34,770 nt of DNA from an uncultured Granulosicoccaceae bacterium (GCA_937923745.1 CALDUO010000011.1:1-34770); one strand, 5' to 3'; shown: positions 1-9,000, numbered from the stretch's first letter. Numbers and translations are program-made. Notes: generated by a model not told the origin, from the letters alone.

Positions 1-25
1 CTGTGGTATTGGCGTTTTCGTTCAT
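1..25 (-). CDS. Start of a minus-strand gene, truncated by the window edge
   Basis: An ATG on the minus strand at 25-23 opens a frame reading M-N-E-N-A-N-T-T to the window edge. It is preceded at a normal distance by a purine-rich AGGGAGG (complement of about 29-36), a good ribosome binding site. Only eight codons are visible, so no product can be named. The gene would run away from the lipoprotein gene to its right. Confidence 0.4.
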
Positions 26-998
26 CGTGCCTCCCTGGCGTTAGAACAATAACAGCGAGTCACTTACCACTCGCTAGTGGCAGATGCGTAACTGATGGCA
101 GTGATTGTATAGGCTCCGGACGCCAGGCGGTTTGGGCTGATTCTGAATCTGCACCAGGAAAAGGCTGAGTCGTTAAAACGCCGATACAGTTTATATACAT
201 GACAGTGCTTTAAAACGGCCCAAGTCCTTTATGGGTGCATACAGTGTTTGGTGTCATTTTTTTCATGCTGAAGTATCATTTATCGACTTTGGGTCTTTGC
301 TACTTATCTGGCCGACGTTGTTGGCATGTCTCGTTTTGTATCGAGCACTGCACTGTACGAGCATTCACGATCGTTACATGAATCACCGCCCTGTCTTGCA
401 GTCAACGTAGTCATTGATGACCAGCCACAACGGTGATTTAAAATCAGGCTTTTTTTATGATGACGTCATTAGTTTGTTGCGTCGGTTAGTGTTTGGCGGT
501 TGATTTTTTGTGCCTGAGCTTGAGGTTTCAGTGCTTATGATTAAGGTCATTGATACTGTCACCTGCGTCACATCAGACTTACCTGTTAGAGCAACCTATC
601 CAGTGAGGACAGGGCGTGTTATCGATGCAGACTGGCTCTTGTACTGGACAGATAATAGACCCCAGAATATCAACAGGAATGAGGCTAACTGAACCGTTAA
701 AAATTTCAGGAACAAGGGTAGACGCTATTCTGACCTCGGGTCTAAACCAAACAAGAGGTCTTTTTAGAGGCTCGTCCAAGCGCTGGGAAAACCACCCTCC
801 AATTGCAGCTCTATTTAATTGTAAACAATCGGGTCATCGTCTTCGGAGACGCTGCGTTTGTGACAGGGTTTGTGGTAGGTTTCGTGGTTCAAAGCTTGAG
901 AATTTGCTACTCTAGTGCACCCTATCGTTACACCACTCGCCAAGCTTAAATGGCGCAGCTTAAATAGCGCAGCCTTCGACTCATTAAGGAAAATCAGC
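26..998. other. Long intergenic region with no convincing gene
   Basis: Nearly 1 kb between the leftward gene start and the rightward lipoprotein gene. The short frames here (for example plus-strand 616-915) have no ribosome binding site, no recognisable motif and a composition unlike the neighbouring proteins. The region must hold promoters for both divergent genes, but I cannot assign -35/-10 boxes with confidence. It is AT-richer than the coding DNA, especially at 180-560. Confidence 0.5.
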
Positions 999-3200
999 AT
1001 GGATAACCCAATTCATTCCACACAGTCGGCCGCGCTGATGTTTGTAATGGCGTTATTTATTTCTGGCTGCTCCGGCTCATCGGATGCCCCTCCCATTGAC
1101 CCGGGTGTGACCAACAATCAGCCAATCAACAACACAACTACTGTGGCATCTCAGTTGGCGACACCTCAGGCATCAACAACTCAAGCATCAACAACTCAAG
1201 CATCAACAACCCAGGCATCAACAACTCAAGCATCGATAACTCCGACATCAACACCTCCAGCATCGATAACTCCGGCATCCATCACTCCGATATCAACACC
1301 CAGCGCATCACAAGTTGCACCGAGTAATGACGCTCAATCGATACCCGATGAATCAGAGTCTGCTCCTGACGCAGTTGTTCGTGTTGACTTTGCGATCACT
1401 GTACCCGCAGTCCAATCGAATGAGCTACAGGTTCGATTGGACTGGGGCGATATATCCACCACAGCGGCATGGGTGCTTGATGAAAGTTGGCTAGTGTCCG
1501 AAACGCTGACGGCAGACACCGAACATCCGTTGACTATCACTTTTTCTGACGGAAGTGGCGCTATTACTCTGGCCACTGTTGAAACCACCTTCGCAACAGG
1601 GTTACAGGCTACGCAGCGCATTCAGATATCCGCCGACCAATTCAACAGCCAACGATGGGATGACGACAATGACGGTATCACCAACCTTGACGCATTAAGG
1701 ACTCAGAACGACCTTAACAACAACATCCCACCGCAAGCAGTGCAGGCTAGCCTTGCATTAATCCCGGATAAGACATTTCGATTGGCATGGGAACCTTCAG
1801 TCGATAGCCAGTTTTATCGTGTACTGGAGAATCCTGACGGCATATCGGGTTTTACACAGATAGGCGAAGACATCAATGCAACACAACACTACTACGAGCA
1901 TCGTGTTGCGCTCTATAAACGTCTCAATGCAAGTTATATCGTACAAGCCTGCAATACGACAGCCTGTGTCGATTCACAGACAGTGACCGTACCCGACTCT
2001 CTCTCACAAGCCGTCGGCTACTTCAAAGCCACAACGGATGAACCCATTGGTATTGGCTGGCACCTCGCACTGAGTTCCGATGGCAGTACTATGGCTGTCA
2101 GTGATAAAAATGCTGTTTATGTGTTTAGTCGTGTCGATGGAACGTGGGAGCAGCAAGCACGCATGGATGAAGCTGGAACAATAGATAACTTAGAGGCTTC
2201 ACTGAGTTTAAGTGGCAATGGCAATGTGTTGGCTGTTGGTACTCCGCTAGTGCATTTACAACGCGCCGAGGGTGAGGCGTTTCAATCGGGCGATCGCCGT
2301 GCCGGTGCCGTTCATCTCTATCACCGTGATAACGGACAGTGGGATTATCGCGGCCGTCTTAACTACGACAACTACCAAGGTGGTCATCAATTTGGAACCT
2401 CAGTCAGTCTGACCACCGATGGAAACACGTTAGCTGTCGGCGCGCCCTACGCAAGTTTTACCCGGAATGATGAGACCCAGTATGGCATCGTCTACTTTTT
2501 TACCAGAAATGGTGATCAATGGCAGCAGCAGAGTCGCCTTACCGGGGATGGAGGAAACTTCGGAAGCTCAATGAGTTTTAGCCATGATGGTAATACGCTA
2601 GCGGTCGGGGCGAGGTTTCATGAATCAAGCGGCTCGGCCTATGTATTTTCAAAAACTGACGTAGGTTGGTTACAGCAAGCCGTTCTGAAAGCGGATGATG
2701 CTGATATAAACGATCAATTCGGATCATCAATTGCCATCGACGCGACCGGGAACACCATAGCGGTAGGCGCACCCTATTTTAACTTTGGCGACCCATCACT
2801 GGCAGGGCCTATTGGTGCCGCCTATGTCTTCAGAAATACGGATGGCAACTGGCAACAGGAAACACGCCAGAATGCGACGTGGCAGGGCGATCAGTTCGGT
2901 AGAGATGTCGCTTTGAGCGGTGACGGAAACTTACTCATGGTGGCATCAGAAGGAGCCAGCAATAAGGGCATTGGGTTAGTGTACATGTATGCATGGACCG
3001 ACAATATCTGGCTAGAGCAAACCAGAATTATGGCCAGCAATCCTGATCGAAGAGACCGGTTTGCTCATTCGATTGAGCTAAGTCACGATGGCGATACACT
3101 CGTCGTCGGTGCACCCGGTGAGGAAAGCTCAACTCAGGGTATTAATGGCGACCAAGAGGACGATTCCGCAGGTAATCTCGGGGCGGTTTATCTTTTTTGA
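999..3200 (+). CDS. Surface lipoprotein with S/T/Q-rich linker and FG-GAP-like beta-propeller repeats
   Basis: Predicted secreted lipoprotein of 733 residues. I take the ATG at 999, preceded by TAAGGA, rather than the GTG at 915, because it places a short n-region and hydrophobic stretch directly before the lipobox LFISGC. The mature protein starts with a low-complexity linker (about residues 56-104) built from a five-residue unit of the type QASTT, later grading to ITPAS. A calcium-loop-like DDDNDGITNLD follows near residue 220, as in thrombospondin type-3 or dockerin-like loops. The C-terminal 400 residues repeat a motif of the form D-G-N-T-L-A-V-G-A-P-Y about seven times, typical of FG-GAP/integrin-alpha-like propellers. 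The family is usually extracellular, in adhesion or ligand binding; the actual function is unknown. It appears monocistronic and ends before a strong terminator. Confidence 0.85.
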   Translation: MDNPIHSTQSAALMFVMALFISGCSGSSDAPPIDPGVTNNQPINNTTTVASQLATPQASTTQASTTQASTTQASTTQASITPTSTPPASITPASITPISTPSASQVAPSNDAQSIPDESESAPDAVVRVDFAITVPAVQSNELQVRLDWGDISTTAAWVLDESWLVSETLTADTEHPLTITFSDGSGAITLATVETTFATGLQATQRIQISADQFNSQRWDDDNDGITNLDALRTQNDLNNNIPPQAVQASLALIPDKTFRLAWEPSVDSQFYRVLENPDGISGFTQIGEDINATQHYYEHRVALYKRLNASYIVQACNTTACVDSQTVTVPDSLSQAVGYFKATTDEPIGIGWHLALSSDGSTMAVSDKNAVYVFSRVDGTWEQQARMDEAGTIDNLEASLSLSGNGNVLAVGTPLVHLQRAEGEAFQSGDRRAGAVHLYHRDNGQWDYRGRLNYDNYQGGHQFGTSVSLTTDGNTLAVGAPYASFTRNDETQYGIVYFFTRNGDQWQQQSRLTGDGGNFGSSMSFSHDGNTLAVGARFHESSGSAYVFSKTDVGWLQQAVLKADDADINDQFGSSIAIDATGNTIAVGAPYFNFGDPSLAGPIGAAYVFRNTDGNWQQETRQNATWQGDQFGRDVALSGDGNLLMVASEGASNKGIGLVYMYAWTDNIWLEQTRIMASNPDRRDRFAHSIELSHDGDTLVVGAPGEESSTQGINGDQEDDSAGNLGAVYLF
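1166..1310 (+). repeat. 15-bp in-frame tandem repeat coding for the lipoprotein linker
   Basis: About nine units related to CATCAACAACTCAAG. The first four or five are almost identical; later ones are diverged (CATCGATAACTCCGG type). The unit is five codons, so gain or loss of copies would change linker length without a frameshift. Confidence 0.85.
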
Positions 3201-3266
3201 GTGCAGCACGCCAGGGAGTAGCGTGCATACAGACTATGATCATCCACTGATAGTAGAAACCAGCTT

Positions 3267-3350
3267 AACAGTCGAGCCTGTATGCTTCGGTCAAGGCAGG
3301 GTTTGATCGAAGCAGCGCGGCTCAATCAAGTCAGTAAGCTGAGCACAGCC
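3267..3350. repeat. Dispersed intergenic element, copy A
   Basis: This stretch downstream of the lipoprotein gene aligns with 28491-28567 over about 80 bp. Shared blocks in the same order are AACAGTCGA, CCTGT, GGGTTTGATCGA, AGCAGCGCG and GAGCACAGCC. A weaker match lies at 12508-12565. No open reading frame spans it. It is not a recognised IS, REP/BIME or ERIC element. Confidence 0.6.
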
Positions 3351-3450
3351 TCCCCTTGAAGGCAACCTCTCAAGGCTAGTCACAGACAGGCGGTTGGAGC
3401 GTATAAGAGCCTACAGTTTGCCTGCGTTAACGCCTTGGGCTTCTCACACA

Positions 3451-3474
3451 AAAAAGGGGCCGAAGCCCCTTTTT
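3451..3474. terminator. Strong bidirectional intrinsic terminator
   Basis: A perfect 10-bp inverted repeat, AAAAAGGGGC and GCCCCTTTTT, closes a CGAA tetraloop. The stem gives an A-tract on one side and a U-tract on the other in either direction. It lies between two convergent genes, the lipoprotein gene (stop 3200) and the TAXI binding-protein gene (stop 3536), and should end transcripts from both. Confidence 0.92.
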
Positions 3475-3535
3475 CATAACGTAACCACATGTCTGCGTTA
3501 TGCAGACTGCGACGAATTTTCCCAAAAATCCGTCA

Positions 3536-4588
3536 TCACATGCTGGAACCCGACGGGATCTCAATACCCATTTCCTCATAATAACGCTGGGCACCAGGGT
3601 GCAGTTTCATGCCGCCCTCCTGTACTGCGTATTCCATGGTGATGCCTTCGAGCCAAGGTGTCGACTTTCGTGCCTCGGGCACTGCATCCCAGAATGCTTT
3701 GGTCATTGCATATACTTTGTCATCCGACAGATCTTTACGCGCGATGATACCGACAGTTGCCGAATTGGTGTAGATGTCATGATCCATCGCAACATTCTCA
3801 CCATACACGCCTTTGTTGATAACTCCCACAGCGCGGCCAGGCAGAGCACCAAGATATTTCTTTGCAGCTTCAGCGTTACCGTAGGTCTCTTCATCAATAC
3901 CAAGCAGACGTATTTTATTACTTAACGCCAACTGCTCGACCTGCGGAAACGGTGCAATACCGCCATTAACATACACATCGAATTGTCGATCCTGGAATCC
4001 CTGAAACGCTGATGACCAACTAGCCTTTACACTCTCATAATCACCTTCTTTCGCATCAAGACCTGCCACAGCCTTCACCCACGAATGTGCAGCAGCCCAC
4101 GCACCACCACCAGGAGGACCCAAGAATACCTTTTTACCCTTGAGATCATCGATGGTATTGATACCGCTGTCAGCATAGGTAATAAAATGATATTGGCCAT
4201 AGGGGAACCACATGACCAGACGTTGCTGTTCAGCGAGCTCTGCATGATCGTCGAGCTTGGCATACATTGCCTTTTTATTTTTCAGAAAAAAGTACACGGT
4301 AGGCGCACCCATCGCAAGATCAAGCTTTCCTCTCGACAATTCAATACCATGTTTGGTTGCCGCACCGGTGGCGTCGACATTGATGGTGTAGTCCGACTGA
4401 TTTTGATTCACCAAACTGGAAAACGTGGTCATCGTCAAATAGGCTGAGGTACCCGGCGCAATTGTCGCCATTTTCACCCGTTCCTGTGCCACAACAGACC
4501 CCAGTGAAAACAACAACGCGGTGGCGGCAACTTTGGCCACGAGTTTAGGGACGTATCCGGCTAATGGTTTAGTGACACAACATTTCAT
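3536..4588 (-). CDS. TAXI-family TRAP transporter solute-binding protein
   Basis: Periplasmic substrate-binding subunit of a TRAP (tripartite ATP-independent periplasmic) transporter, 350 residues, close to the usual TAXI size. The N-terminus has a Sec signal peptide with a hydrophobic core (ATALLFSLGSVVA) and a likely cut after AQ. The mature protein begins with the TAXI-type MATIAPGTSAYLTMTT, and KGKKVFLGPPGGG is the family's glycine-rich ligand-pocket segment. The ATG at 4588 is preceded by TTGGAG. It lies 91 bp downstream of the fused TRAP permease gene on the same strand and is the last gene of the operon, with a terminator about 60 bp beyond its stop. The ligand is unknown; characterised TAXI proteins bind organic acids and amino acids. 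The family call is firm and the substrate is open. Confidence 0.93.
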   Translation of the reverse strand: MKCCVTKPLAGYVPKLVAKVAATALLFSLGSVVAQERVKMATIAPGTSAYLTMTTFSSLVNQNQSDYTINVDATGAATKHGIELSRGKLDLAMGAPTVYFFLKNKKAMYAKLDDHAELAEQQRLVMWFPYGQYHFITYADSGINTIDDLKGKKVFLGPPGGGAWAAAHSWVKAVAGLDAKEGDYESVKASWSSAFQGFQDRQFDVYVNGGIAPFPQVEQLALSNKIRLLGIDEETYGNAEAAKKYLGALPGRAVGVINKGVYGENVAMDHDIYTNSATVGIIARKDLSDDKVYAMTKAFWDAVPEARKSTPWLEGITMEYAVQEGGMKLHPGAQRYYEEMGIEIPSGSSM

Positions 4589-4679
4589 CGTTAATCTACT
4601 CCAAGTAGGGTTAAGAACTCAGCCACTGGTACTGCCCATGAGTTCATGAAAAGTGATTCTAAAATACAGCAGTTTTGCA

Positions 4680-6560
4680 TCAGGCTGCCGCTTGTTTTTT
4701 GCCAACGGCATAATGAGCACCAATAATCACAACGGCCAGGACCGCAGCGGCCCCAGCCACTGAGTAGCTGGGTAATAACGCGACAATGCCGCAACCGAAT
4801 CGTAACATCCGCTCCCACAGCGCTATCGCACCCCGATCAAACCCGGCAAGCGCTGTTGAAATAGCCCAGGTGGCAATCACAAAAACCGCAACAGCCCAGA
4901 TCAGCCCGAGCACGCTGAAGTCATCAATAATAATGAGCACATCCTGATGATATACGAAAACAAACGGAATGATAAAACCTGCAATCGCGAGCCGCACCGC
5001 CTCAAAACCAGTCTCCATCGGTTTTGAGCCAGCGATGGGGGCTGCCGCAAATGCTGCCAGCGCAACCGGCGGCGTAATCACTGACAGTACACCAAAATAC
5101 ACAACAAACAAATGCGCGGCGATAGTGGGCAAGCCCAGCCGCTCCAGTGCCGGCCCCAACACAATAGCAATAATCAGGTAAGCCGCGCCTGTTGGCACAC
5201 CCATACCCATAACCAAACATCCGGCCATGACCAACAGCAGGCTAACCAATAGATTACTGCCAGATACTGACAGGATCGCTTCGGCGAACTGTAAGCCAAT
5301 ACCGGTCATATTGACCACACCGATAATAAATCCGATGGCAACAACAATAACCATCAACGTTGCCGATGTCCGCCCCGCTGCAATTAACGCTTCAAGCCAT
5401 CGCTTTGGATGCCGGAAATCCGGAAACAATATCAGGCACAAGACAAACGCACTGACAGTTGCGGCAAACCCGGCGTTTTGAGCAGTTCGCCCATCCAATA
5501 AAAAATAAATGAGTAAGGCCAGTGGTATCCAAAACGCAACACTCTGCAGCCAGTCACGCGCCGTCAGTACTTCTCGTTCTTCAACCGGCACTGGCTTTAC
5601 GCCGTATTTACGTGCCTCTATCAACACCACCATAAACAGTGAGCAGTAATACATAAGTGCAGGAACCAGTGCTGCAACCACAATGCTTAAATAAGGAATG
5701 CCGGTGATGTCAGCCATCAGGAATGCGACCGTGCCCATAACCGGCGGCATAATTTGTCCGCCTGTGGAAGCGGCTGATTCAACCGCTGCGGCAAATTTGG
5801 CTTTAAAACCCGACCGCTTGATGATGGGAATAGTAAATACACCAGTAGACACGACGTTAGCAATTGCAGCACCGGACAAGGTACCGAACATCGCAGAACC
5901 CACAATGGCAGCATGTGCAGGGCCGCCCGAGAAACGGCCCGTCGATGCAAACGCAAATTTTAATAACACCGCACCCGCGCCCGAGGTCTGCAATATGGCA
6001 CCGAATAAAATAAAGATCAGTACAACCCGACCAACCACTTCAACCGGGCGGCCAAAAGCACCGTCCGTTGAAAACCACAGATTTTCAGCCACGCGCTGCC
6101 AGTCCTCACCATACCCAAAGACCGACTGCGGCAGTATGACGTACATCGTTGCGACTACAAATACTGCCAACATGGGAATGCCAAAGTAACGCCACGTCAT
6201 ATAACCGGTGATCGCAACACCGATCCAGGCCAGCACATCTTCGGAGGCCGATATTTCTATAAACTCATACTCTTGCGCGAGCATAATGACCACCCACCGC
6301 CACATGACAACGGTAAACACAATAGCCAGCATCACGTGAAAAATACGAATGGCGGTTGCCGAGTATTTTGATGTATCGGTGAAATGGCGGGCTGCAAAAA
6401 AGGCCACCATAAAAGAGAACCACACATTCAGAGCCGACACACCAACATTGTCAAACACGCCCCAACCAGCGGTGTAAAACGCAAGACACACCAGCGCCAC
6501 AGCAAACGCATCAGACAGGATGCTCGTTATTCGAAGGCTCAAATTTTGTTCAGTGTCCAC
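4680..6560 (-). CDS. TRAP transporter permease, fused 4TM-12TM type
   Basis: Inner-membrane permease of 626 residues. Hydrophobic segments run along almost the whole length, starting with four N-terminal helices that correspond to the small DctQ-like subunit fused to the large DctM-like subunit. This fusion is typical of TAXI-type TRAP systems. Family signatures include GGQIMPPVMGTVAFLMADI near residue 270, FGTLSGAAIANV just before it, and GMGVPTGAAYLI in the second half. It lies between the hydrolase gene (83 bp upstream) and the binding-protein gene (91 bp downstream), so the module is complete. Family knowledge indicates ion-gradient-driven uptake of a small organic anion or related solute. 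The start is ATG at 6560 without a strong ribosome binding site. Confidence 0.93.
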   Translation of the reverse strand: MDTEQNLSLRITSILSDAFAVALVCLAFYTAGWGVFDNVGVSALNVWFSFMVAFFAARHFTDTSKYSATAIRIFHVMLAIVFTVVMWRWVVIMLAQEYEFIEISASEDVLAWIGVAITGYMTWRYFGIPMLAVFVVATMYVILPQSVFGYGEDWQRVAENLWFSTDGAFGRPVEVVGRVVLIFILFGAILQTSGAGAVLLKFAFASTGRFSGGPAHAAIVGSAMFGTLSGAAIANVVSTGVFTIPIIKRSGFKAKFAAAVESAASTGGQIMPPVMGTVAFLMADITGIPYLSIVVAALVPALMYYCSLFMVVLIEARKYGVKPVPVEEREVLTARDWLQSVAFWIPLALLIYFLLDGRTAQNAGFAATVSAFVLCLILFPDFRHPKRWLEALIAAGRTSATLMVIVVAIGFIIGVVNMTGIGLQFAEAILSVSGSNLLVSLLLVMAGCLVMGMGVPTGAAYLIIAIVLGPALERLGLPTIAAHLFVVYFGVLSVITPPVALAAFAAAPIAGSKPMETGFEAVRLAIAGFIIPFVFVYHQDVLIIIDDFSVLGLIWAVAVFVIATWAISTALAGFDRGAIALWERMLRFGCGIVALLPSYSVAGAAAVLAVVIIGAHYAVGKKQAAA

Positions 6561-6643
6561 GAAATAATAACGACCTTGATTTTAAAAATTACCGAATCCC
6601 TGCACGCATACTTCCCCATCGGCACGGTGTTGTTAGAAAACGC

Positions 6644-7894
6644 TCAGCTGTGCTCCAGCAGTTTTTTACTTTCAAACAAATAGGTATTTCGTGCAGTGGC
6701 GTTGATCTCGGTATCTGCAAGACGGATCATCGTCTCGGCTTTTAACGATTGCGCCGCATAACCCAACGCCATCAGATGATCACAGAGCTCTAGCCGCCAT
6801 TGCAGGTCTTTGGTTAAGCGAGCCTGATCGGCCAATGCATCGATACCACCAGCCAAATCTGCCATGTGCTGCGCACGGGTGGTTGATGACAGCGTACCCA
6901 AATGGGTTGGGTTACCATCGTACCAACCCAGTGTGCCAGCTGCGAACGCCCGCGCTGACCAACCGAGTTTGCCATAGAATTCGCGTAACCACGGTTTCGA
7001 GCCAAGCGCTTTCGGCAACGACAGGCTGGTCACGATATCGTCGAGTGACAACCCTTGATCCATACCCGTTGCAGTGTGCCGCATCACGTGCAAAATTGCG
7101 TCTCTGGTTGACAACAATACATCCTCGACAACTGACTGACCCATGACCGGTTGTGTGTGGCCTGGTGCCAGTATCTCTGCATTTAATGCAGCCATAGCAC
7201 CCAGCGTATCCGCCCACGTCTGAAAATCACGATAGGCAGTACCCCGTATGGCGTATAGATTGGGGAATGCGTGATACCAGTTATCACCGCCAATGAGTAC
7301 CCGTGATGCCGGCAACCAGACAATCATATGATCATCGGTTTCACCGGGTGCCATGATTAACCGCGCTTGAACACCATCAAGATCAATATCACAGTCTGCA
7401 GGGATGAGTTCTGTTGGTGGCACAAAGCCCTGACCTAACCCCTCCATGGGACGGTCTCCGGGACCGCAGCCAAGATTGATGCGCTCGTCAGGTGACAAGC
7501 CGATACCAAACTGTGCCTGTGTTCGCCGACCTAATGCTTTATTTGGCGCAATGACGTTAGGATCAACAGCCATCAAATCAGAGCTGAACAAATGACAGGC
7601 AAGCACCGGTTGCTGGCCATCACGAAACACGCTGCAACCTGACACATGATCACGGTGGCTGTGCGTGTAGATAATTTTGCTGATTTCTTTATCTGTCAGG
7701 GCTCTGAGGTCTAACAGAATGTTCTCGGCAGCTTTCAAAGACTCCGTGGTGTCGACAATCGTCAGGCTGGTACGCCCTTCAATAATGTGCACATTCGATG
7801 CGGCATACCCAACGGCCGTGTAGACGCCAGGGGCCAGCGTCACAATACCTTTTTTAAATTGTTGATTGTGGGCAACAAGATCCGCATGTGCCAT
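6644..7894 (-). CDS. Short alkylsulfatase-type metallo-beta-lactamase-fold hydrolase
   Basis: Predicted zinc hydrolase of 416 residues in the SdsA1/BDS1 alkylsulfatase branch of the metallo-beta-lactamase fold. It shows the metal motif THSHRDH (His78, His80, Asp82, His83), APGETDDH with Glu185, and APGHTQP with His246. The alkylsulfatase dimerisation region follows, with the signature GWYDGNPT near residue 330 and ARNTYL near the C-terminus. Classical secreted SdsA1 is about 650 residues with a signal peptide and a C-terminal SCP2-like domain; both are absent here, so this form should be cytoplasmic. GDN (Asp204) stands where I recall a metal-ligand Glu (AEN) in SdsA1. The ATG at 7894 has a good GGGAGT site. 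It sits 49 bp after the dehydrogenase gene. The family fold is firm; sulfatase activity is an inference. Confidence 0.85.
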   Translation of the reverse strand: MAHADLVAHNQQFKKGIVTLAPGVYTAVGYAASNVHIIEGRTSLTIVDTTESLKAAENILLDLRALTDKEISKIIYTHSHRDHVSGCSVFRDGQQPVLACHLFSSDLMAVDPNVIAPNKALGRRTQAQFGIGLSPDERINLGCGPGDRPMEGLGQGFVPPTELIPADCDIDLDGVQARLIMAPGETDDHMIVWLPASRVLIGGDNWYHAFPNLYAIRGTAYRDFQTWADTLGAMAALNAEILAPGHTQPVMGQSVVEDVLLSTRDAILHVMRHTATGMDQGLSLDDIVTSLSLPKALGSKPWLREFYGKLGWSARAFAAGTLGWYDGNPTHLGTLSSTTRAQHMADLAGGIDALADQARLTKDLQWRLELCDHLMALGYAAQSLKAETMIRLADTEINATARNTYLFESKKLLEHS

Positions 7895-7943
7895 GACTTA
7901 CTCCCGGTGTTGACGTTGGCCTGTGGGACTGACAAACACGATG

Positions 7944-8765
7944 TTACTGCAGTAGTGTGTCATCGAGCTTCAATTGTTCGGTTTGCATAAAGGCACTCAT
8001 GCCACCGTCTACGGTGATATCAACGCCACGCAACCAGTGACTCTCGGGTGACGCCAAAAACAGGGCAACATCTGCCACCTCTTCCGGATGACCCGGACGG
8101 CCAGTCATGGCGAGGTTTTTATCCACCATTGGCCCGAAGGCCGTTTTAAAGTCGTCGAGAATACCGGTATCTACTGCTGCAGGACTCACACAATTCATTC
8201 TCAGCTGCCTGTCTTTCAGAGCTTTTGCCGAGGCCATGGTCCAGACAATCAATGCCTCTTTCGACAAGTTGTAGGCACGGGTGGCATCAATATCAGTCTC
8301 TGCCAAAAAGTTGTCTATCTGCGCCGGCGTCAGGTGCGCCATAAGATGACGTACCTCCTCGATATTTTGCATCCAGCGACCACCCGCTTTAGACGCCATA
8401 TTCACGATAGCCCCACCCGCACGAATACGGTCAAGCAACCCCTTTGTCAGCATCACTTGCCCCGCCCAGTTGATGCACAGAATACTTTTTTGTTGATCGG
8501 GCTTTGGCGGCACACCGGCAATATTAAACAGCGCATCAATAGGATCAAGCGCCTGAACAGCTGATAGGGCTTGTGTGATGGAGGCAGGGTCGGACAAGTC
8601 CAACTGCTCAAAGGCCGTGACGTCATAGTCGGGCGGTGTGATATCCAATACACTGACACGAACGCCACGCGCAATCAGCTTTTGCGCGCAGGCACGCCCA
8701 ATGCCACTCGTAGCCCCGGTAATCAGCACGTGCTCAAGCGCTCTTGCAGCCATATCATCGTTCAT
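7944..8765 (-). CDS. Short-chain dehydrogenase/reductase, hydroxysteroid/coniferyl-alcohol dehydrogenase-like
   Basis: NAD(P)-dependent oxidoreductase of the classical SDR family, about 273 residues. It has the cofactor motif GATSGIG, the NIAGV segment (variant of NNAG), catalytic Ser in VNMASKAGG, catalytic YxxxK as YNLSK, and a C-terminal DGG after LRGVDITV. The roughly 40-residue stretch between the catalytic Ser and Tyr is longer than in minimal SDRs and recalls bacterial 3-alpha-hydroxysteroid and coniferyl-alcohol dehydrogenases. I prefer the ATG at 8765, with a weak GGAAAG ahead, to the TTG at 8792. First gene of the operon with the hydrolase and TRAP genes; it may oxidise the alcohol released by the hydrolase, but no substrate can be read from sequence. 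Confidence 0.87.
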   Translation of the reverse strand: MNDDMAARALEHVLITGATSGIGRACAQKLIARGVRVSVLDITPPDYDVTAFEQLDLSDPASITQALSAVQALDPIDALFNIAGVPPKPDQQKSILCINWAGQVMLTKGLLDRIRAGGAIVNMASKAGGRWMQNIEEVRHLMAHLTPAQIDNFLAETDIDATRAYNLSKEALIVWTMASAKALKDRQLRMNCVSPAAVDTGILDDFKTAFGPMVDKNLAMTGRPGHPEEVADVALFLASPESHWLRGVDITVDGGMSAFMQTEQLKLDDTLLQ

Positions 8766-8855
8766 GCAGGTGGCTTTCCAATCATTTGCCAACGACCGAC
8801 CCTACCATAAATTTCGTCTCTCATAGTCACCCCGGAAAGTCGTCTTTGAAAATCG

Positions 8856-9000
8856 CCCTTGTCACGCCAGCCCTTGTCACGCCAGCCCTTGGCCGGTTTA
8901 AACATGGGCCGGTTTGAACATGAGCCGGTTCAAACCCTGACCCTTTTAAACATGGGCCGGTCTAATCATGGCCTAGTTTAACCATGAGCCATTCAAACCA
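8856..9000. repeat. Two adjoining tandem arrays (15-bp x2, then 16-bp x7) between divergent operons
   Basis: CCCTTGTCACGCCAG occurs twice back to back (8856-8885). About seven 16-bp units follow (8891-9000), modelled on GGCCGGTTTAAACATG, with variants such as AGCCGGTTCAAACC and GCCTAGTTTAACCATG. The array lies between the leftward dehydrogenase operon and rightward coaBC, so it is upstream of both. No spacers as in CRISPR; units abut directly. The remainder, 9001-9234, shows no gene. Confidence 0.85.

Noticed and set aside
460-469. Perfect palindrome ATGACGTCAT in the left intergenic region
   Set aside because: Ten-base palindromes are expected dozens of times by chance in 35 kb; no supporting promoter context.
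616-915. Plus-strand 99-codon frame in the left intergenic region
   Set aside because: No ribosome binding site, cysteine/arginine-rich composition unlike nearby proteins, no recognisable motif; chance frame.
8856-9000. CRISPR array considered for the tandem repeats here and at 24871-25080 and 30711-30798
   Set aside because: Units of 11-16 bp abut directly with no unique spacers, and no cas genes lie nearby.
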